Shown: positions 16,986 through 28,283, counted from the stretch's first letter. The stretch: 64,000 nucleotides of DNA from Leptospiraceae bacterium (GCA_025055765.1 JANWWS010000013.1:310001-374000); one strand, 5' to 3'. Translations and numbers: made by a program. The notes: generated by a model from the sequence alone, not told the origin.

Positions 16986-18164
16986 CTATTCTTCGGGTGC
17001 CTCGCCGATAATCACCGTGAAGGTCTTGTACTCTCCTTCACGAAAAACCTTTATCTTTACCTCTTTCCCGGGGCCCTTGGCCATAACGGTGCTTTTCAGA
17101 ACAGAAAAACTGTCGGCCTGCTTGCCATCGATTTCTACAATATAATCATTGGCGCGTATTCCTGCTTTATATGCGGGGGATGGTACAATAACTTCTCGTA
17201 CCAGTAATCCCTTCCGGTTCGCAGGGATACCAAGAGCCTGTAGGATTTCTTCCGAAGGCTCCGGCAGTATGGAAATCCCCACATAGCCTGGTTTCACCTG
17301 CTTACCTGTCTTGAGTTTTTCAATTACTTGTAGGGCATGGTTTATGGGGATAGCAAAGCCAATGCCAATGGATCCCCCCGTTTGGGAGTAAATCATCTGG
17401 TTAATACCAATCACCTCGCCACGTAGGTTAAGCAGAGGCCCCCCTGAGTTGCCCGGGTTAATCGGAGCATCGGTCTGGATACGGGGGATGCCGTCAGCAC
17501 TGTTCACATCCTGACCCTTAGAGGAAATGACACCCATAGTAAAGGTGGAGGATAAACCAAAGGGATTACCAATGGCTATAGCTATATCCCCCACTTCTAT
17601 CTTATCACTGTCGCCAAAATATACCGTCTTTAAATCTTTATACTTATCGACTTTGAGTAAGGCAATATCCGAAGCCTTATCAGAGCCCACAAGACGAGCT
17701 GTGGCCTCCCTGCCATTTACGAACTTTACGGTAATCTTGTCGACCCCACCCACGACATGGTGGTTAGTTACAATATAGCCGTCTTTACTTATAACAAAGC
17801 CGGAACCTAAGCCTGTTCTCTTTTGTTTCGCCCCCCCTTCTGGTATACCAAAAAAACGGCGAAAGACAGGGTCATTGAAAAAGGGATGGAGAGGCATTTG
17901 CACAATTTGTTCCGTTTCAATACGCACTACGGCTGGGTTAACTTCTCGGTAGATCTCCCGTAAGGCCTGCTGCAAGACCATAGCTCCTTCAATAGCTTTT
18001 GATTTGCCCAGCGGATTTTCATTTTCTGCAAAGACACCTGCGGAGCGATCCCCCGCACAGGTTCCCGCAAAGGGAGAAAGCGCTACTCCTAAGAAAAAGA
18101 AGAGAAGCAGGATATTGACAAACCCACTACGTGTAAACCGTAGGTACTTTTTGCGTTGGTTCAT
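16986..18164 (-). CDS. Periplasmic serine protease, DegP/DegQ (HtrA) family
   Basis: 392 residues. An N-terminal hydrophobic segment (VNILLLFFFLGVALSPFAG) acts as signal peptide or anchor. The trypsin-like domain carries the full triad: His136 in TNHHVVGG, Asp166 in ASDIALLK and Ser240 in NPGNSGGP. One C-terminal PDZ domain (about 295-385) follows, so it is nearer DegS or a one-PDZ HtrA than the two-PDZ DegP. It would degrade misfolded envelope proteins. It starts ten bases after nuoN and runs on to coaX, inside the nuo-to-lptF run. Confidence 0.93.
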   Translation of the reverse strand: MNQRKKYLRFTRSGFVNILLLFFFLGVALSPFAGTCAGDRSAGVFAENENPLGKSKAIEGAMVLQQALREIYREVNPAVVRIETEQIVQMPLHPFFNDPVFRRFFGIPEGGAKQKRTGLGSGFVISKDGYIVTNHHVVGGVDKITVKFVNGREATARLVGSDKASDIALLKVDKYKDLKTVYFGDSDKIEVGDIAIAIGNPFGLSSTFTMGVISSKGQDVNSADGIPRIQTDAPINPGNSGGPLLNLRGEVIGINQMIYSQTGGSIGIGFAIPINHALQVIEKLKTGKQVKPGYVGISILPEPSEEILQALGIPANRKGLLVREVIVPSPAYKAGIRANDYIVEIDGKQADSFSVLKSTVMAKGPGKEVKIKVFREGEYKTFTVIIGEAPEE

Positions 18165-18174
18165 ATCTGCCTCC

Positions 18175-19722
18175 TTACCGAAGGTATTGCATGACGGTGA
18201 AGGAATGTTTTATAACGGGCGAGGATAATAGTCCCATAAGCAAAACTAGCAAGAGAAGGGAGAAGCCGGCTACTTTTGCAAACACCCCCTGCCAGATCCC
18301 TTGCGGCGCTACGGGTTTTTCTGCAAAATCCCAGTAGCAAGAAAAGACCACCCTAGCATAGTAATAAACGGCTATTAGGCTATTTATGGCCACAATAATG
18401 GCTAAACCCAGTTGACTTTTGGCAAAAATGGCTCTTAAAAGGTAAAATTTTCCAAAAAAACCCAAGAGAGGAGGAATTCCCGCTAACGATAGGGCTCCCA
18501 CCGATAGGAAAAAGGCAGCCAAAGGATGGCTTTGGGAAAGTCCCTTTATTTCCGCAAAGGTTACCTGCCGCTCTCCCTGCCCTGTACGTTCTAGATAGTG
18601 GATTACAAAAAAGACCATAACGGAAGTCAAAGCATAACCAGTAAGATAAAAGTACAAAGCCACAGCTGATTCCTTGCGCAGCTCATCCAAAAGAGCACTG
18701 CCTATGGGAAAAAGAAACAAAGCAGCCATATACCCTGCATGCGCAATAGAAGAATAGGCAAAGAGCCTTTTTAGGTTTTGCTGGGTAAGAGCACCTACAT
18801 TTCCTAGTACCATCGAAGCCACTGCTAAAACAAAGAAAACCGGTCTTAAATGGGCGTAAAGATATTCGGGGATGTAGAGAAGCACACGAAAGATCAGCGC
18901 AAAAGCAGCAATCTTAATTAAGGATGCCATGAAAGCTGTCATTAAGGTTATTGAACCCTCATAGACATCGGCTGTCCAGCCATGGAAAGGCACAAGCGCT
19001 GCTTTAAAGGCGAGGGCCGAAATAACAAAAAGCCATCCCACCAAGGCAAATAACACAGCTGGCTGAGAGAGATCAGGTACTAGGCGCTTCGTTTGCTGCC
19101 CTATCTGGAAAAGATTGGTAAATCCCCCACTTGCTCCAAAAAGAAAGCCCGTACCCATTAGCAAAAACGCTGTGGCAATCACACTTAGTAAAAAATATTT
19201 CATGGCAGCCTCGTTTGCACTTTTCTCTTGCCGGCGAAAAGCTACCAAAATAAACACAGGCAAAGCAGAGAGCTCCAAGGCCACAAGCAGGGTAATAAGA
19301 TCCTGTGCTTGTATTAAATAGAGAAGCCCTGCTAGAGAAAAAAGCATCATTTGATAAAACTCGGGGAGGTTAAGCTCTAGTTCTTGCAGGAACTTCTGCG
19401 ACAGGAGTAAAACAAATAAAAACACAACCACCAAAAGCAGAGAAAAATCTCGGGTATAGCCACTCCAAATAACATGTCCCATGAATCCCTCTAGGGGAGG
19501 TCTTTGCTCCCATAGAGGGGGTAAGTATAGCTCCCCAGAAAGCGGTAAGCCCCATATCAAGATAAGGATGTTTACGAGCGTACTTAACAGAGCCAAAAGA
19601 AAACTCACCTTGGCCCTTAAGCGAGGTAGTATCATCTGCAGTGTCAGGGAAAAAAGAGCTGCTAGAAGAGTTATATTGGCATAGCAAGTTATAACAAGAT
19701 CCTTTAATTGAAAAAAAACCAT
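18175..19722 (-). CDS. nuoN: NADH-quinone oxidoreductase subunit N
   Basis: 515-residue antiporter-like membrane subunit of complex I. About 14 hydrophobic helices, with the conserved VALELSALPVF (key glutamate), FKAALVPFHGWTADVYEGS (lysine and HxW loop) and LKRLFAYSSIAHAGYM, and the discontinuous helix near SLAGIPPLLGFFGKFYLL. It forms one of three proton channels beside NuoL and NuoM. The start lies two bases after the nuoM stop with AGGAAGG just ahead. Last nuo gene of the cluster. Confidence 0.95.
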   Translation of the reverse strand: MVFFQLKDLVITCYANITLLAALFSLTLQMILPRLRAKVSFLLALLSTLVNILILIWGLPLSGELYLPPLWEQRPPLEGFMGHVIWSGYTRDFSLLLVVVFLFVLLLSQKFLQELELNLPEFYQMMLFSLAGLLYLIQAQDLITLLVALELSALPVFILVAFRRQEKSANEAAMKYFLLSVIATAFLLMGTGFLFGASGGFTNLFQIGQQTKRLVPDLSQPAVLFALVGWLFVISALAFKAALVPFHGWTADVYEGSITLMTAFMASLIKIAAFALIFRVLLYIPEYLYAHLRPVFFVLAVASMVLGNVGALTQQNLKRLFAYSSIAHAGYMAALFLFPIGSALLDELRKESAVALYFYLTGYALTSVMVFFVIHYLERTGQGERQVTFAEIKGLSQSHPLAAFFLSVGALSLAGIPPLLGFFGKFYLLRAIFAKSQLGLAIIVAINSLIAVYYYARVVFSCYWDFAEKPVAPQGIWQGVFAKVAGFSLLLLVLLMGLLSSPVIKHSFTVMQYLR

Positions 19723-19724
19723 AG

Positions 19725-21266
19725 CTACCTTCCTGAAAAGAGTTGCATCTGTGGGGTAGTATGCTTTACGAGAGGTTTCAGACTTTTCTCTGCCATGGTA
19801 GTCACATAGTCAGGGCGCAGCCCCAAAATAAAAATGGCAGCGACAAATGGAATGCTAATGGCAATTTCATGCCATGTTAATTTTAAAGAGCGTTTATGGC
19901 TCAATTCCTTTAAGAAAGCCGACGTTTCCCCAAAAAACATATTTTTATAGAGCTGAAGCATGTAGACAGCTCCAAAGACCACTCCAGATATAGCAAAAAG
20001 AGCTGCTAGATTACTTTTTTGAAAAATGCCTAATAGGGCAAGAAACTCTCCCACAAATCCATTTGTGCCCGGTAGCCCCACTGAGCTCAAAGTAGCTACC
20101 ATGAACAACACTGCATAGCCAGGGGAGAGCTTTGCCAAACCTCCATATTTTTCTATTTCCCGAGTATGGGTACGATCATAAATCATTCCCACAAGTAAGA
20201 ACAATAGGCCTGTTGAGATGCCATGGTTGATCATCTGTAGGTAAGCCCCTTGTAAGCCGGCCTCTGTCTGGGAGAACATACCAGCAATAACATAGCCCAT
20301 ATGTGAGACCGAGGAATAGGCAATAAGCCTTTTTATGTCTTTTTGCGCCCAGGCCTGCCAGGCACCATAAAAAATGGCCACAGCTCCCACCCAGACAAGG
20401 ATTTGCGAAAACACCCCCGGATCGAAGTAGTTCAGGTTAAAGCGCAAAATCCCATAGCCACCTAATTTTAGTAGGACCGCTGCCAAGATCACGGAACCCA
20501 CCGTGGGGGCCTCCGTGTGGGCATGGGGTAGCCATGTATGTACCGGTATAGCAGGTATTTTTATAAGAAAGCTAAGCAAAAATCCCCAAAACAATAGGGG
20601 GCGTATATGGGTAGGTAGATTTCGGATGGCCTTCTCTAGAGAATCGCCAAAGGTAAAATCGGCCAAGGTTTGCAAGTTGTAAAAAACGACAGCGACGATA
20701 GCGGCTATGAGAAAGACGGAGCCAGCAAAGGTGTAAACGAAAAACTTAACGGCCGCATAAAACTTCTCCTTTCCCCCCCAAATGCCAATAAGAAAAATCA
20801 TGGGTATAAGGATAAGCTCCCAAAAGATGTAAAAGATGACAAGGTCCCTTGCTAAAAAAACACCAATAATACATGCTTCAAGAAAAAGGAGCGAAAAATA
20901 ATAGAGTTTTTCCCGATGAGGGGGATGGCCGTCTTCTGCTTGAAGTCGCAAGCTCACATAGGAATAATAAATGCCTAGAGGAAAGAGAATGGTTGTTAAA
21001 AGATAAAGCCCTAAGCTAATACCATCTATGCCTAGCGACCAACTAACCCTGTTGTATGCTTCGCTAAACCAGCTTTCCATAAGTTGGTAGCCTTCAAAAC
21101 GGGGATGAAAGCTTGCAAGAACCACCAACGATACAGCCAAGCTGAGAAGACTAATTCCCAGGCTATACCCAAAAAGAAGGCCTGAGGGTTTTTTCCCCTC
21201 CCCCTTCGGTAGAAATCCTACTAGAAACGAGCCAAAGAGGGGTATGGCAATACTTAGGGTAAGCAT
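19725..21266 (-). CDS. nuoM: NADH-quinone oxidoreductase subunit M
   Basis: 513-residue antiporter-like membrane subunit. Marks include FYIFWELILIPMIFLIGIWG with the catalytic glutamate, KIPAIPVHTWLPHAHTEAPTVGSV, IKRLIAYSSVSHMGYV and SSVGLPGTNGFVGEFLAL. It would pump protons across the inner membrane on quinone reduction. Its ATG overlaps the nuoL stop (TGATG) and has GGAGG about nine bases upstream. Normal length. Confidence 0.96.
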   Translation of the reverse strand: MLTLSIAIPLFGSFLVGFLPKGEGKKPSGLLFGYSLGISLLSLAVSLVVLASFHPRFEGYQLMESWFSEAYNRVSWSLGIDGISLGLYLLTTILFPLGIYYSYVSLRLQAEDGHPPHREKLYYFSLLFLEACIIGVFLARDLVIFYIFWELILIPMIFLIGIWGGKEKFYAAVKFFVYTFAGSVFLIAAIVAVVFYNLQTLADFTFGDSLEKAIRNLPTHIRPLLFWGFLLSFLIKIPAIPVHTWLPHAHTEAPTVGSVILAAVLLKLGGYGILRFNLNYFDPGVFSQILVWVGAVAIFYGAWQAWAQKDIKRLIAYSSVSHMGYVIAGMFSQTEAGLQGAYLQMINHGISTGLLFLLVGMIYDRTHTREIEKYGGLAKLSPGYAVLFMVATLSSVGLPGTNGFVGEFLALLGIFQKSNLAALFAISGVVFGAVYMLQLYKNMFFGETSAFLKELSHKRSLKLTWHEIAISIPFVAAIFILGLRPDYVTTMAEKSLKPLVKHTTPQMQLFSGR

Positions 21267-23212
21267 CAGGATATACCTCCATAGAGTAGCAGCGCAAAAA
21301 AGAGCAGGCCTACTACCATGTAAAAGGCGTAGTCACCCACAAACCCACTTTGCAGACGCCGGATGACTTGGGAGAGGGCAAGGGCAAGCTCACCAACACC
21401 GTCGACGATGCGATCCACAAAGCCCATGTCTAAGGCACGATTTGTCCAAAAGGCTAATTTTTGGATGGGCTTTAGAAGTATTGCCTCATAAATTTCATCC
21501 ACATAAAATTTGCCATAGCTAAGGCGCACAAGAGGTGTGCGATAGGCCCCATCGGGTATAGGGATAAGATTTTTCTTTTGATATAAGAAATAAGCTAAAA
21601 GAAAGCCCGCTATGGCGAAAACAACCGATAATCCCAAAAGCACAGCCTCTTCGCTGTGGCTAACTTCAGGTCGCCACTCGTGGGCTAGCTGGCTCGGAGC
21701 AAGGGAGAGAACTCGATCGAAATAGGCCACTATAGCGGGCGTAGTGTGAGTAATTAGCTTGGGCAACCCAACATATCCCCCGACTAGCGACAACACTCCC
21801 AATACCACAAGAGGTGCGTAGATAGTCCACCCGGGAGGATGAAAGGAACCAGGATGATGCTGCTCCAAATTCGCCACAGCGTCCTGCCTCGTATAAAAGG
21901 TTAAGAAGAGCAGGCGGAACATATAGAAACTTGTCAAAAAAGCAGTAAAGAGCCCTATCCCAAATAAGAACTTACCATGAAAACGAAATCGATACACTTC
22001 TTCCAAGATAAGATCTTTCGAGAAAAAACCACTTAGGCCAGGTATACCTGCAATGGCCAAAGTAGCTACCCAAAACAAGACAGCTAAAAGCTTGAGGTGC
22101 CGAGAGAGCCCACCCATGTGGCGGATATCCTGTTCATGGTGCATAGACAAAATGACGGCTCCCGCTCCAAGGAAGAGAAGAGCCTTAAAAAAGGCATGAG
22201 TCATTAAATGAAAAAGACCGGCTCCGTAAGCACCTACTCCCATGGCCATAAACATGTACCCAAGTTGCGAGACTGTTGAATAAGCTAGCACCTTCTTGAT
22301 GTCAGTTTGGGTTAGAGCAATTAGGGCCGCAAGCAGAGCCGTAAAAGCCCCCACGTAAGCAATAAAGGCAGAGGCCTCGGGCGCCTGCAGAAAAAGCGAG
22401 GCGAGGCGCGCCATCATAAAGATGCCTGCAGTAACCATAGTGGCTGCATGAATAAGCGCCGAAACGGGGGTTGGACCAGCCATGGCATCGGGCAACCATA
22501 CATAAAGAGGAATTTGGGCCGATTTTCCCATGGCCCCAATAAAGAGAAAGATGGCCACAACGTTTAGTAAATCCTTATTTGTCGATTGGCTCAAGTAGTG
22601 GTCAATACGATCATAATCTAAAGAACCTGTAAGAGCATAAAGTAAAAACATCCCCACGATAAAGCCAGCATCACCAATACGGTTTGTGATGAAGGCTTTT
22701 TTACCAGCTTGAGCTGCCCAGTCTTTGTGGTAATCAAAGCCAATAAGTAGATAAGAACATACACCAACTCCTTCCCAACCCAAAAAGAGAATCAAGAGGT
22801 TGTCGCCCAAAACCAAATGTAGCATGGCAAAAATAAATAGGTTCAAGTAGGCAAAAAACCGGGCATAGTCCTTTTTTTCTTCTGCCATGTATCCGGTGGA
22901 GTAAAGATGTATGAGTGCACCAATACCGGTTACAATCCAGGCCATAAAAAGAGAAAGACCATCTAAGCGATAAGCAAACGAAACTTTTAGGGATTCAAGT
23001 GAGATCCAGGGAAAAAACTCTGCTTTTATCACCCCTGGAAGGGTTATTTGAAAAGTAAGGTAAACAAAAACAATAAAGGAAAGGGCAACCACTCCCACCC
23101 CTACGAGAGATATCCAAAAAATGGAATAACTCTTGCGCAGGGCCAAAATACCATTTATAAGAAAGCCCAAAAAGGGAAGCCAGATAGCTAAAATCAAAAG
23201 CTCTTGTTCCAT
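21266..23212 (-). CDS. nuoL: NADH-quinone oxidoreductase subunit L
   Basis: 648-residue antiporter-like subunit at the distal end of the membrane arm. It carries FLGWEGVGVCSYLLIGFDY, KSAQIPLYVWLPDAMAGPTPVSALIHAATMVTAGIFMMARL, IKKVLAYSTVSQLGYMFMA and IAGIPGLSGFFSKDLIL, and a C-terminal extension (about 560-648) that would form the lateral helix along NuoM/NuoN. TAGGA sits six bases before the ATG, overlapping the nuoK stop region. Full length; all proton-channel lysine and histidine motifs look present. Confidence 0.97.
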   Translation of the reverse strand: MEQELLILAIWLPFLGFLINGILALRKSYSIFWISLVGVGVVALSFIVFVYLTFQITLPGVIKAEFFPWISLESLKVSFAYRLDGLSLFMAWIVTGIGALIHLYSTGYMAEEKKDYARFFAYLNLFIFAMLHLVLGDNLLILFLGWEGVGVCSYLLIGFDYHKDWAAQAGKKAFITNRIGDAGFIVGMFLLYALTGSLDYDRIDHYLSQSTNKDLLNVVAIFLFIGAMGKSAQIPLYVWLPDAMAGPTPVSALIHAATMVTAGIFMMARLASLFLQAPEASAFIAYVGAFTALLAALIALTQTDIKKVLAYSTVSQLGYMFMAMGVGAYGAGLFHLMTHAFFKALLFLGAGAVILSMHHEQDIRHMGGLSRHLKLLAVLFWVATLAIAGIPGLSGFFSKDLILEEVYRFRFHGKFLFGIGLFTAFLTSFYMFRLLFLTFYTRQDAVANLEQHHPGSFHPPGWTIYAPLVVLGVLSLVGGYVGLPKLITHTTPAIVAYFDRVLSLAPSQLAHEWRPEVSHSEEAVLLGLSVVFAIAGFLLAYFLYQKKNLIPIPDGAYRTPLVRLSYGKFYVDEIYEAILLKPIQKLAFWTNRALDMGFVDRIVDGVGELALALSQVIRRLQSGFVGDYAFYMVVGLLFFALLLYGGIS

Positions 23213-23220
23213 AGTTTTTC

Positions 23221-23538
23221 CTACTCGCGAAGTTCTTTAATTTGGGTCATATCAACAGTTTTCTGGTTACGATGCAGGGTGATGACAATAGCAAGGCCTA
23301 CCGCTGCCTCTGCTGCAGCTAAGGCCATGATAAAAAATACCATAACTTCACCATTTAAAGTCCCAAAGTATCGGCTAAAGGCCACAAATAATAAATTTAC
23401 GGAATTCAGCATCATCTCCGCACACATGAAGATAACTATTACATTGCGCCGACTCAAAACTCCTACTAACCCTAACGAAAAGAGGATCATTACAAGCGCG
23501 ATCAAATAGGATAGTGGGATTTGAGACATGGTTTGCAT
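23221..23538 (-). CDS. nuoK: NADH-quinone oxidoreductase subunit K
   Basis: 105 residues with three hydrophobic helices. The second holds the conserved glutamate in [21 protein letters not shown] and the third the second conserved glutamate in [20 protein letters not shown]. Part of the membrane arm proton path next to NuoJ and NuoH. It begins two bases after nuoJ; a second in-frame ATG at 23529 would shorten it by three residues. Confidence 0.96.
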   Translation of the reverse strand: MQTMSQIPLSYLIALVMILFSLGLVGVLSRRNVIVIFMCAEMMLNSVNLLFVAFSRYFGTLNGEVMVFFIMALAAAEAAVGLAIVITLHRNQKTVDMTQIKELRE

Positions 23539-23540
23539 AA

Positions 23541-24101
23541 CTATTCTGATAGCTTGCGCCGGTTCTTTTTTGCAAGCACAACAGCCCCAATGACAGCCAC
23601 AAGCAAAACTATTGAGATTAGCTCAAAAGGGAGAAGATAACGAGCAAAGAACTCCACGGACAACAGCTCCACATTGCCAGTTATGATTTTTCCCGAGGGA
23701 CCAAAGGTTCCTTGATAACCCCGCACAGGTATGAGAGGTTGACTCGAAAAAAGGGGCATTATGGCAAAAAATTGTAATAAAAAAGCAAAAATAAGGGCAA
23801 TAACCGTAACTGCCCTGGGTAAGTTGCTGGCTGGACTTTCAAAATACTCTTCTTTTACTGCTATCAACATAATAACAAAGAGGAATAAGACCATCACCGC
23901 ACCCACGTAGACCAAGACCTGCACCACAGCTAAAAACTCGGCTCCCAAAAGAGCATACATAGAGGCAAGTCCCACGAAGAATACCACCAAAAACATGGCA
24001 GACTTCACCGGGTTTCGATGGAGTACCACACCCAAGGCCGCCCCCAAAAGAACAAAACTAAATACAAAGAAAAGCACAAGTCTTACATTCATGGCTTCCA
24101 T
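23541..24101 (-). CDS. nuoJ: NADH-quinone oxidoreductase subunit J
   Basis: 186 residues with five hydrophobic helices. Helix 3 has the conserved [20 protein letters not shown]. The reading frame is open 66 codons further upstream, but that stretch lies inside nuoH in another frame and is not protein-like; the ATG at 24101 ([12 protein letters not shown]), five bases after the nuoH stop, is the sensible start, with a second at 24092. The canonical slot between nuoH and nuoJ for nuoI is empty here. Confidence 0.93.
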   Translation of the reverse strand: MEAMNVRLVLFFVFSFVLLGAALGVVLHRNPVKSAMFLVVFFVGLASMYALLGAEFLAVVQVLVYVGAVMVLFLFVIMLIAVKEEYFESPASNLPRAVTVIALIFAFLLQFFAIMPLFSSQPLIPVRGYQGTFGPSGKIITGNVELLSVEFFARYLLPFELISIVLLVAVIGAVVLAKKNRRKLSE

Positions 24102-24106
24102 AAATT

Positions 24107-25165
24107 TTAACCTACGTAAACATAAATACCTGCTAAAAATATATTGGCAAGGGCGATAGGCAGGAGAACTCGCCAACCTAGGTGCATGAGTTGGTCGTAG
24201 CGAAAGCGAGGTAGGGACCAGCGCACCCAGACAAATAAAAACACAAAAAATAGCGCTTTTAGTACGTAAAAAAATACACCTACTAGGGGGGCCCACCACT
24301 CACCATGGAGATTCACAGGGATAAAAAAGGGAATATTCCATCCGCCCAAAAACAAAAGTGCAGCTAAGAAAGAAAGAGTAATCATATTCATGTATTCGGC
24401 AATAAAAAAGAGAGCAAACTTAAAGCCACCATACTCTGTGTGAAAACCCACGACTAGCTCACTTTCCGCTTCTGCTAAATCAAAGGGTAGTCGATTCGTC
24501 TCCGCAAACATAGAGATAACAAAAAGCCAAAAAGCAATAAAGCCTGGCAGCGTAAACAAAAACCACGTCTCCTTTTGGGCCTCAATTATTTTGTATAGAT
24601 CAAGATGCCCTGCCATAAGCACAATAGGAATAACACTCATGCCAAGCGTAAGCTCATAACTAATCATTTGCGCCGTGGAGCGTACGGAACCTAAAAGTGA
24701 GTATTTGTTATTGCTCGACCAACCGGCGAGCATGATGCCATAAACAGCAAGAGAACCTATGGCAAATACAAACAAAATCCCGGCATTGGGATTTAGAGTC
24801 TGCAAAATAAACTGCTGTGAGCCTAAGATAGGCTCTGCCTTGGGCCCCAAATTCAGTACAGGGGTAAAGGGAATAGCGGCCCACAGGAGAATTGCCGAAA
24901 CAACAGACACAGCCGGTGCCAGTAAAAATAACACGGTGTCTACATTTCGGGGGATGGTTTCCATTTTCGTGAGGAACTTTATGCCATCCGCAAGTGGTTG
25001 GAAAAATCCACCCCAACCTGCTCTATTGGGGCCATAGCGATCTTGAAAATAGCCGGCCCATTTACGTTCCATTAAGGTATAGTAAGCAGCTCCTGTGATT
25101 AACACAAAAAAGGTCAAAGCTATTTTTACAACAGTCCAAAAAATCTCGCTTTGGTACCAAGCCAT
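24107..25165 (-). CDS. nuoH: NADH-quinone oxidoreductase subunit H
   Basis: 352-residue membrane subunit that joins the peripheral arm and forms the quinone chamber. Visible marks: [22 protein letters not shown], the loop [19 protein letters not shown] and [19 protein letters not shown]. Eight hydrophobic helices. The frame extends by two codons to a GTG, but the ATG at 25165 has GAGGT five bases ahead. It follows nuoF with seven bases between, where nuoG normally sits. Confidence 0.96.
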   Translation of the reverse strand: MAWYQSEIFWTVVKIALTFFVLITGAAYYTLMERKWAGYFQDRYGPNRAGWGGFFQPLADGIKFLTKMETIPRNVDTVLFLLAPAVSVVSAILLWAAIPFTPVLNLGPKAEPILGSQQFILQTLNPNAGILFVFAIGSLAVYGIMLAGWSSNNKYSLLGSVRSTAQMISYELTLGMSVIPIVLMAGHLDLYKIIEAQKETWFLFTLPGFIAFWLFVISMFAETNRLPFDLAEAESELVVGFHTEYGGFKFALFFIAEYMNMITLSFLAALLFLGGWNIPFFIPVNLHGEWWAPLVGVFFYVLKALFFVFLFVWVRWSLPRFRYDQLMHLGWRVLLPIALANIFLAGIYVYVG

Positions 25166-25172
25166 AGACACC

Positions 25173-26474
25173 TCAGGATGCCTTACTCATGGCAGGACTA
25201 AGGTAAGCTTCAAATTCCTGCCGGAATTTTTGAATAATGGGTATAACGCCCATGACATTGGCATCGGAAAAGGGACATATGGTGGTCCCATTACCCATGT
25301 TTTCGGTAAAGGAAAGAAGAGTTTCTAAATCTTCCTTCGTGGCCTGCCTTTGTCTTAGACGGTATAGGATATCGTGAATCCAACGGGAGCCCTCCCTACA
25401 AGGGGTACATTGACCACAAGATTCATGAGCATAGAAATAAGCTACACGGTAGGTAAATTCCACCATATCGGTGGTATCATCGAGCACGATCAGTCCCCCA
25501 GAACCTAGAAAAGTTCCCAACTTAGCCATGCCCTCATAATCCATAATGGCTTTTTCTGCCTCTTCCGCAGTAAGGATTGGCGTAGAGCTGCCACCGGGAA
25601 CAACGGCTTTTAGTTTACGCCCTGGTCGAAGCCCTCCCGCTGTCTCATAGATGATATCCCGCAAAGGGATCCCCAAGGGAACTTCGTAAACACCGGGATT
25701 TCTTACGTGACCGGATATAGAATAAACCTTAGTACCCCCACTGCGGGGATCTCCTTTGGCCAAATTGCGGTACCAGTCACCCCCGTGGCGAATAATGGCA
25801 GGCACGGCCGCAAAAGTTTCTACATTGTTGACAACGGTCGGACAGCCATATAACCCCTTTACCGCAGGAAAAGGGGGTTTAAGCCGGGGATGGCCCCTTT
25901 TGCCCTCTAGGCTCTCTAAAAGCGCTGTCTCTTCACCACATATGTAGGCTCCTGCCCCCCGGTAAGTGGCGATATGGAATTTCTTACCACTGCCTAGGAT
26001 ATTATCGCCCAAGTAACCCTTTGCGTAAGCCTCCTTAAGGGCGGCCTCCACCCTTTGCCAACCTAAGTAAAACTCACCTCGAATGTAAATATACCCTTGC
26101 TCGCTACCAAGAGCTAAGGCACACAAAATCATCCCCTCAATCATGCCATGGGGAAGCTCTTCCAAAAGATAGCGGTCCTTAAAGGTGCCTGGCTCACTTT
26201 CATCCGCATTACAGACAACATAAACCGGCTTGCCGCTATTTTTCGGAATAAAGGACCACTTTAAGCCCGTGGGGAAGCCTGCACCCCCCCTTCCCCTCAG
26301 GTTGGATTTCTTCACTTCTTCGATAATAGCCTCAGGTGTCCAGCGATCCTTTTCATGTAGTAGCACTTTTTTTAGTGCCTCATACCCACCACCGGCTTCG
26401 TAAACAGCCATGGTATGGGAATTTGGCTTGCCAAAATCTTGCAATACAACCCTAACCTCATGTGGGGCTGGCAT
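25173..26474 (-). CDS. nuoF: NADH-quinone oxidoreductase subunit F
   Basis: 433-residue NADH- and FMN-binding subunit where electrons enter complex [14 protein letters not shown] is the FMN/NADH glycine-rich loop; [15 protein letters not shown] and VNNVET are family marks; the N3 cluster ligands are in [11 protein letters not shown] plus a fourth cysteine in [16 protein letters not shown] sits five bases before the ATG. Partner NuoE is encoded upstream, but NuoG, which should take the electrons on, is not in this cluster. Confidence 0.97.
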   Translation of the reverse strand: MPAPHEVRVVLQDFGKPNSHTMAVYEAGGGYEALKKVLLHEKDRWTPEAIIEEVKKSNLRGRGGAGFPTGLKWSFIPKNSGKPVYVVCNADESEPGTFKDRYLLEELPHGMIEGMILCALALGSEQGYIYIRGEFYLGWQRVEAALKEAYAKGYLGDNILGSGKKFHIATYRGAGAYICGEETALLESLEGKRGHPRLKPPFPAVKGLYGCPTVVNNVETFAAVPAIIRHGGDWYRNLAKGDPRSGGTKVYSISGHVRNPGVYEVPLGIPLRDIIYETAGGLRPGRKLKAVVPGGSSTPILTAEEAEKAIMDYEGMAKLGTFLGSGGLIVLDDTTDMVEFTYRVAYFYAHESCGQCTPCREGSRWIHDILYRLRQRQATKEDLETLLSFTENMGNGTTICPFSDANVMGVIPIIQKFRQEFEAYLSPAMSKAS

Positions 26475-26482
26475 TGGTCCTC

Positions 26483-26974
26483 CTATCCTTTTTGTATGAG
26501 TTCATCGAGTATGGCCTCTAGTTTTTCCGGTGTTAGGTTTTCGTAGTACTCATGGTTAATGAGCATGGCTGGAGCCTTGCCACAGGCAGCGAGGCACTCT
26601 GCCTGCCGGGTAAAAGTAAACTTTCCATCAATCGTTGTCTCCCCAGGTTCAATCCCCAATTTGCGTCGTATGCATTCTTCTAGTTTGTCAGAACCCATGA
26701 GGTAGCAACTTACATTGTAGCAAACGTTGAGATGGTATTTTCCTATAGGGGTTTCGTGATACATACTGTAGAAGCTCACCACACCCGCCACCCAACTGGG
26801 TGCCACACCCACCCTCTCTGCTACATAATCCACGGCAGAGCGCGGGATATATCCTTTATCTTCCATAACTAAGTGCAGCGCCCAGAGAACTAGAGAGCTC
26901 CTTTGTGGGAATTTTTTTTCTAGTTCTTGAAATTTTTTTTCTGCCTCTGGCGAAAACCGGTAGTTGTCTGACAT
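26483..26974 (-). CDS. nuoE: NADH-quinone oxidoreductase subunit E
   Basis: 163-residue thioredoxin-like 2Fe-2S subunit. The four N1a ligands are Cys85, Cys90, Cys127 and Cys131 (CYNVSC and CLAAC). Helical N-terminal part with [20 protein letters not shown]. The frame opens ten codons upstream inside nuoD, but the ATG at 26974, eight bases after the nuoD stop with GAGGTG ahead, is preferred. Confidence 0.95.
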   Translation of the reverse strand: MSDNYRFSPEAEKKFQELEKKFPQRSSLVLWALHLVMEDKGYIPRSAVDYVAERVGVAPSWVAGVVSFYSMYHETPIGKYHLNVCYNVSCYLMGSDKLEECIRRKLGIEPGETTIDGKFTFTRQAECLAACGKAPAMLINHEYYENLTPEKLEAILDELIQKG

Positions 26975-26981
26975 AGCCACC

Positions 26982-28283
26982 TCACCCGTCAAGTTCCCCC
27001 GCAATTATGTTTAAGCTACTCATAATGGCAATGGCATCTGCCAATAACCCCCCTTTAACCAGCTCAGGGTAGCTTTGGTAATACCAAAAGCAAGGTCTGC
27101 GTACATGAACCCTCCAGGGAGATTTTTTACCACGGGAGACAATCGTAAAACCTAATTCGCCATTGGCGGCTTCTGTGGAGTAATAGAACTCACCAGGGGG
27201 TACCTCTATACCATGCATGATAATTTTGAAATGATAGATTAAATCTTCCATGGAGCTATAGACTTTTTCTTTGGGTGGTAGATAGATGTGGGGGACATCC
27301 GCATGGTGGGGACCCTCTGGGATGTTATCAACAAGCTGCTCTATAATCCGCAGCGACTGCCACATTTCTTCAATGCGCACAAGATAGCGATCATACACAG
27401 AGCCATCTTCTCCAACGGGTATGTCAAAATCAACCTGGTCGTAAAACATATATGGGTTATCTACTCGCACATCGAAAGGTACACCGGCAGCGCGCAAATT
27501 AGGCCCTGTGTAGCCATACTCAAGAGCCCTTTCGGCCGTAATTTTACCAACCCCCTTTGTGCGATCATAGAAAATCCTCGATTTCGTTAAAAGTTTATCG
27601 GTTTCCTTTAAGACTTTGGGGAAGGTCTTCACAAAGTGTTTTACATCTTTAACAAAATCGGGGTAGATGTCATGCTCAAGCCCCCCCACCCGGCAAAAAG
27701 TATTGGTGAGGCGCGCCCCTGTCATTTTTTCTAAGATTTGGTAGATTTCTTCTCTTTTATGAAACATGTAAAGAAAGGACGCAAAGGCACCCAGGTCCAC
27801 GCCGAGAATACCCATGGATATAATATGATCCATGATACGGGAAAGCTCCGAAATAATCATCCGAACGACCGTGACCTTTGCCGGCACTTCAATGCCGAGC
27901 ATACCCTCCACAGCAAGAATCCAACCAATGTTGTTCATGGGGGTTGAGATATAGTTCATCCTATCGGTACAGACCAGAAACTGGTTGTAGCCATAGTGCT
28001 CCCCTAACTTTTCAAAACAGCGGTGGACATAGCCTATGACGGTTTCGCATTCTTCTATTGTCTCCCCATTTATGATGAGGTGGTTTTCCAAAATTCCGTG
28101 AGTTGCCGGGTGGGATGGTCCTAGGTTGATTTTCATGCGACCATCGGGTAAATTTTCAAAAGAAACACCTGGATGGCGAGACTTCAGGTATTCTCTTTGC
28201 TTTTCCTCCGCCCGCGTAGGCCGGTACTCACCCGTGGGCACATCTATGAGATTGCGATTGTGTGCGGCAATAGAATCTTTCAT
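26982..28283 (-). CDS. nuoD: NADH-quinone oxidoreductase subunit D
   Basis: 433-residue 49-kDa-type subunit that lines the quinone site. [11 protein letters not shown] near residue 53 holds the quinone-contacting histidine; [24 protein letters not shown] and the C-terminal [11 protein letters not shown] match the family (the usual ending is GEVDR). Separate from nuoC, not fused. Its ATG overlaps the nuoC stop by one base (TAATG). Start and length are normal. Confidence 0.97.
   Translation of the reverse strand: MKDSIAAHNRNLIDVPTGEYRPTRAEEKQREYLKSRHPGVSFENLPDGRMKINLGPSHPATHGILENHLIINGETIEECETVIGYVHRCFEKLGEHYGYNQFLVCTDRMNYISTPMNNIGWILAVEGMLGIEVPAKVTVVRMIISELSRIMDHIISMGILGVDLGAFASFLYMFHKREEIYQILEKMTGARLTNTFCRVGGLEHDIYPDFVKDVKHFVKTFPKVLKETDKLLTKSRIFYDRTKGVGKITAERALEYGYTGPNLRAAGVPFDVRVDNPYMFYDQVDFDIPVGEDGSVYDRYLVRIEEMWQSLRIIEQLVDNIPEGPHHADVPHIYLPPKEKVYSSMEDLIYHFKIIMHGIEVPPGEFYYSTEAANGELGFTIVSRGKKSPWRVHVRRPCFWYYQSYPELVKGGLLADAIAIMSSLNIIAGELDG

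Noticed and set aside
24102-24299. 66-codon upstream extension of nuoJ
   Set aside because: It lies within the nuoH coding end in another frame and its sequence is not like NuoJ; the ATG at 24101 is better.
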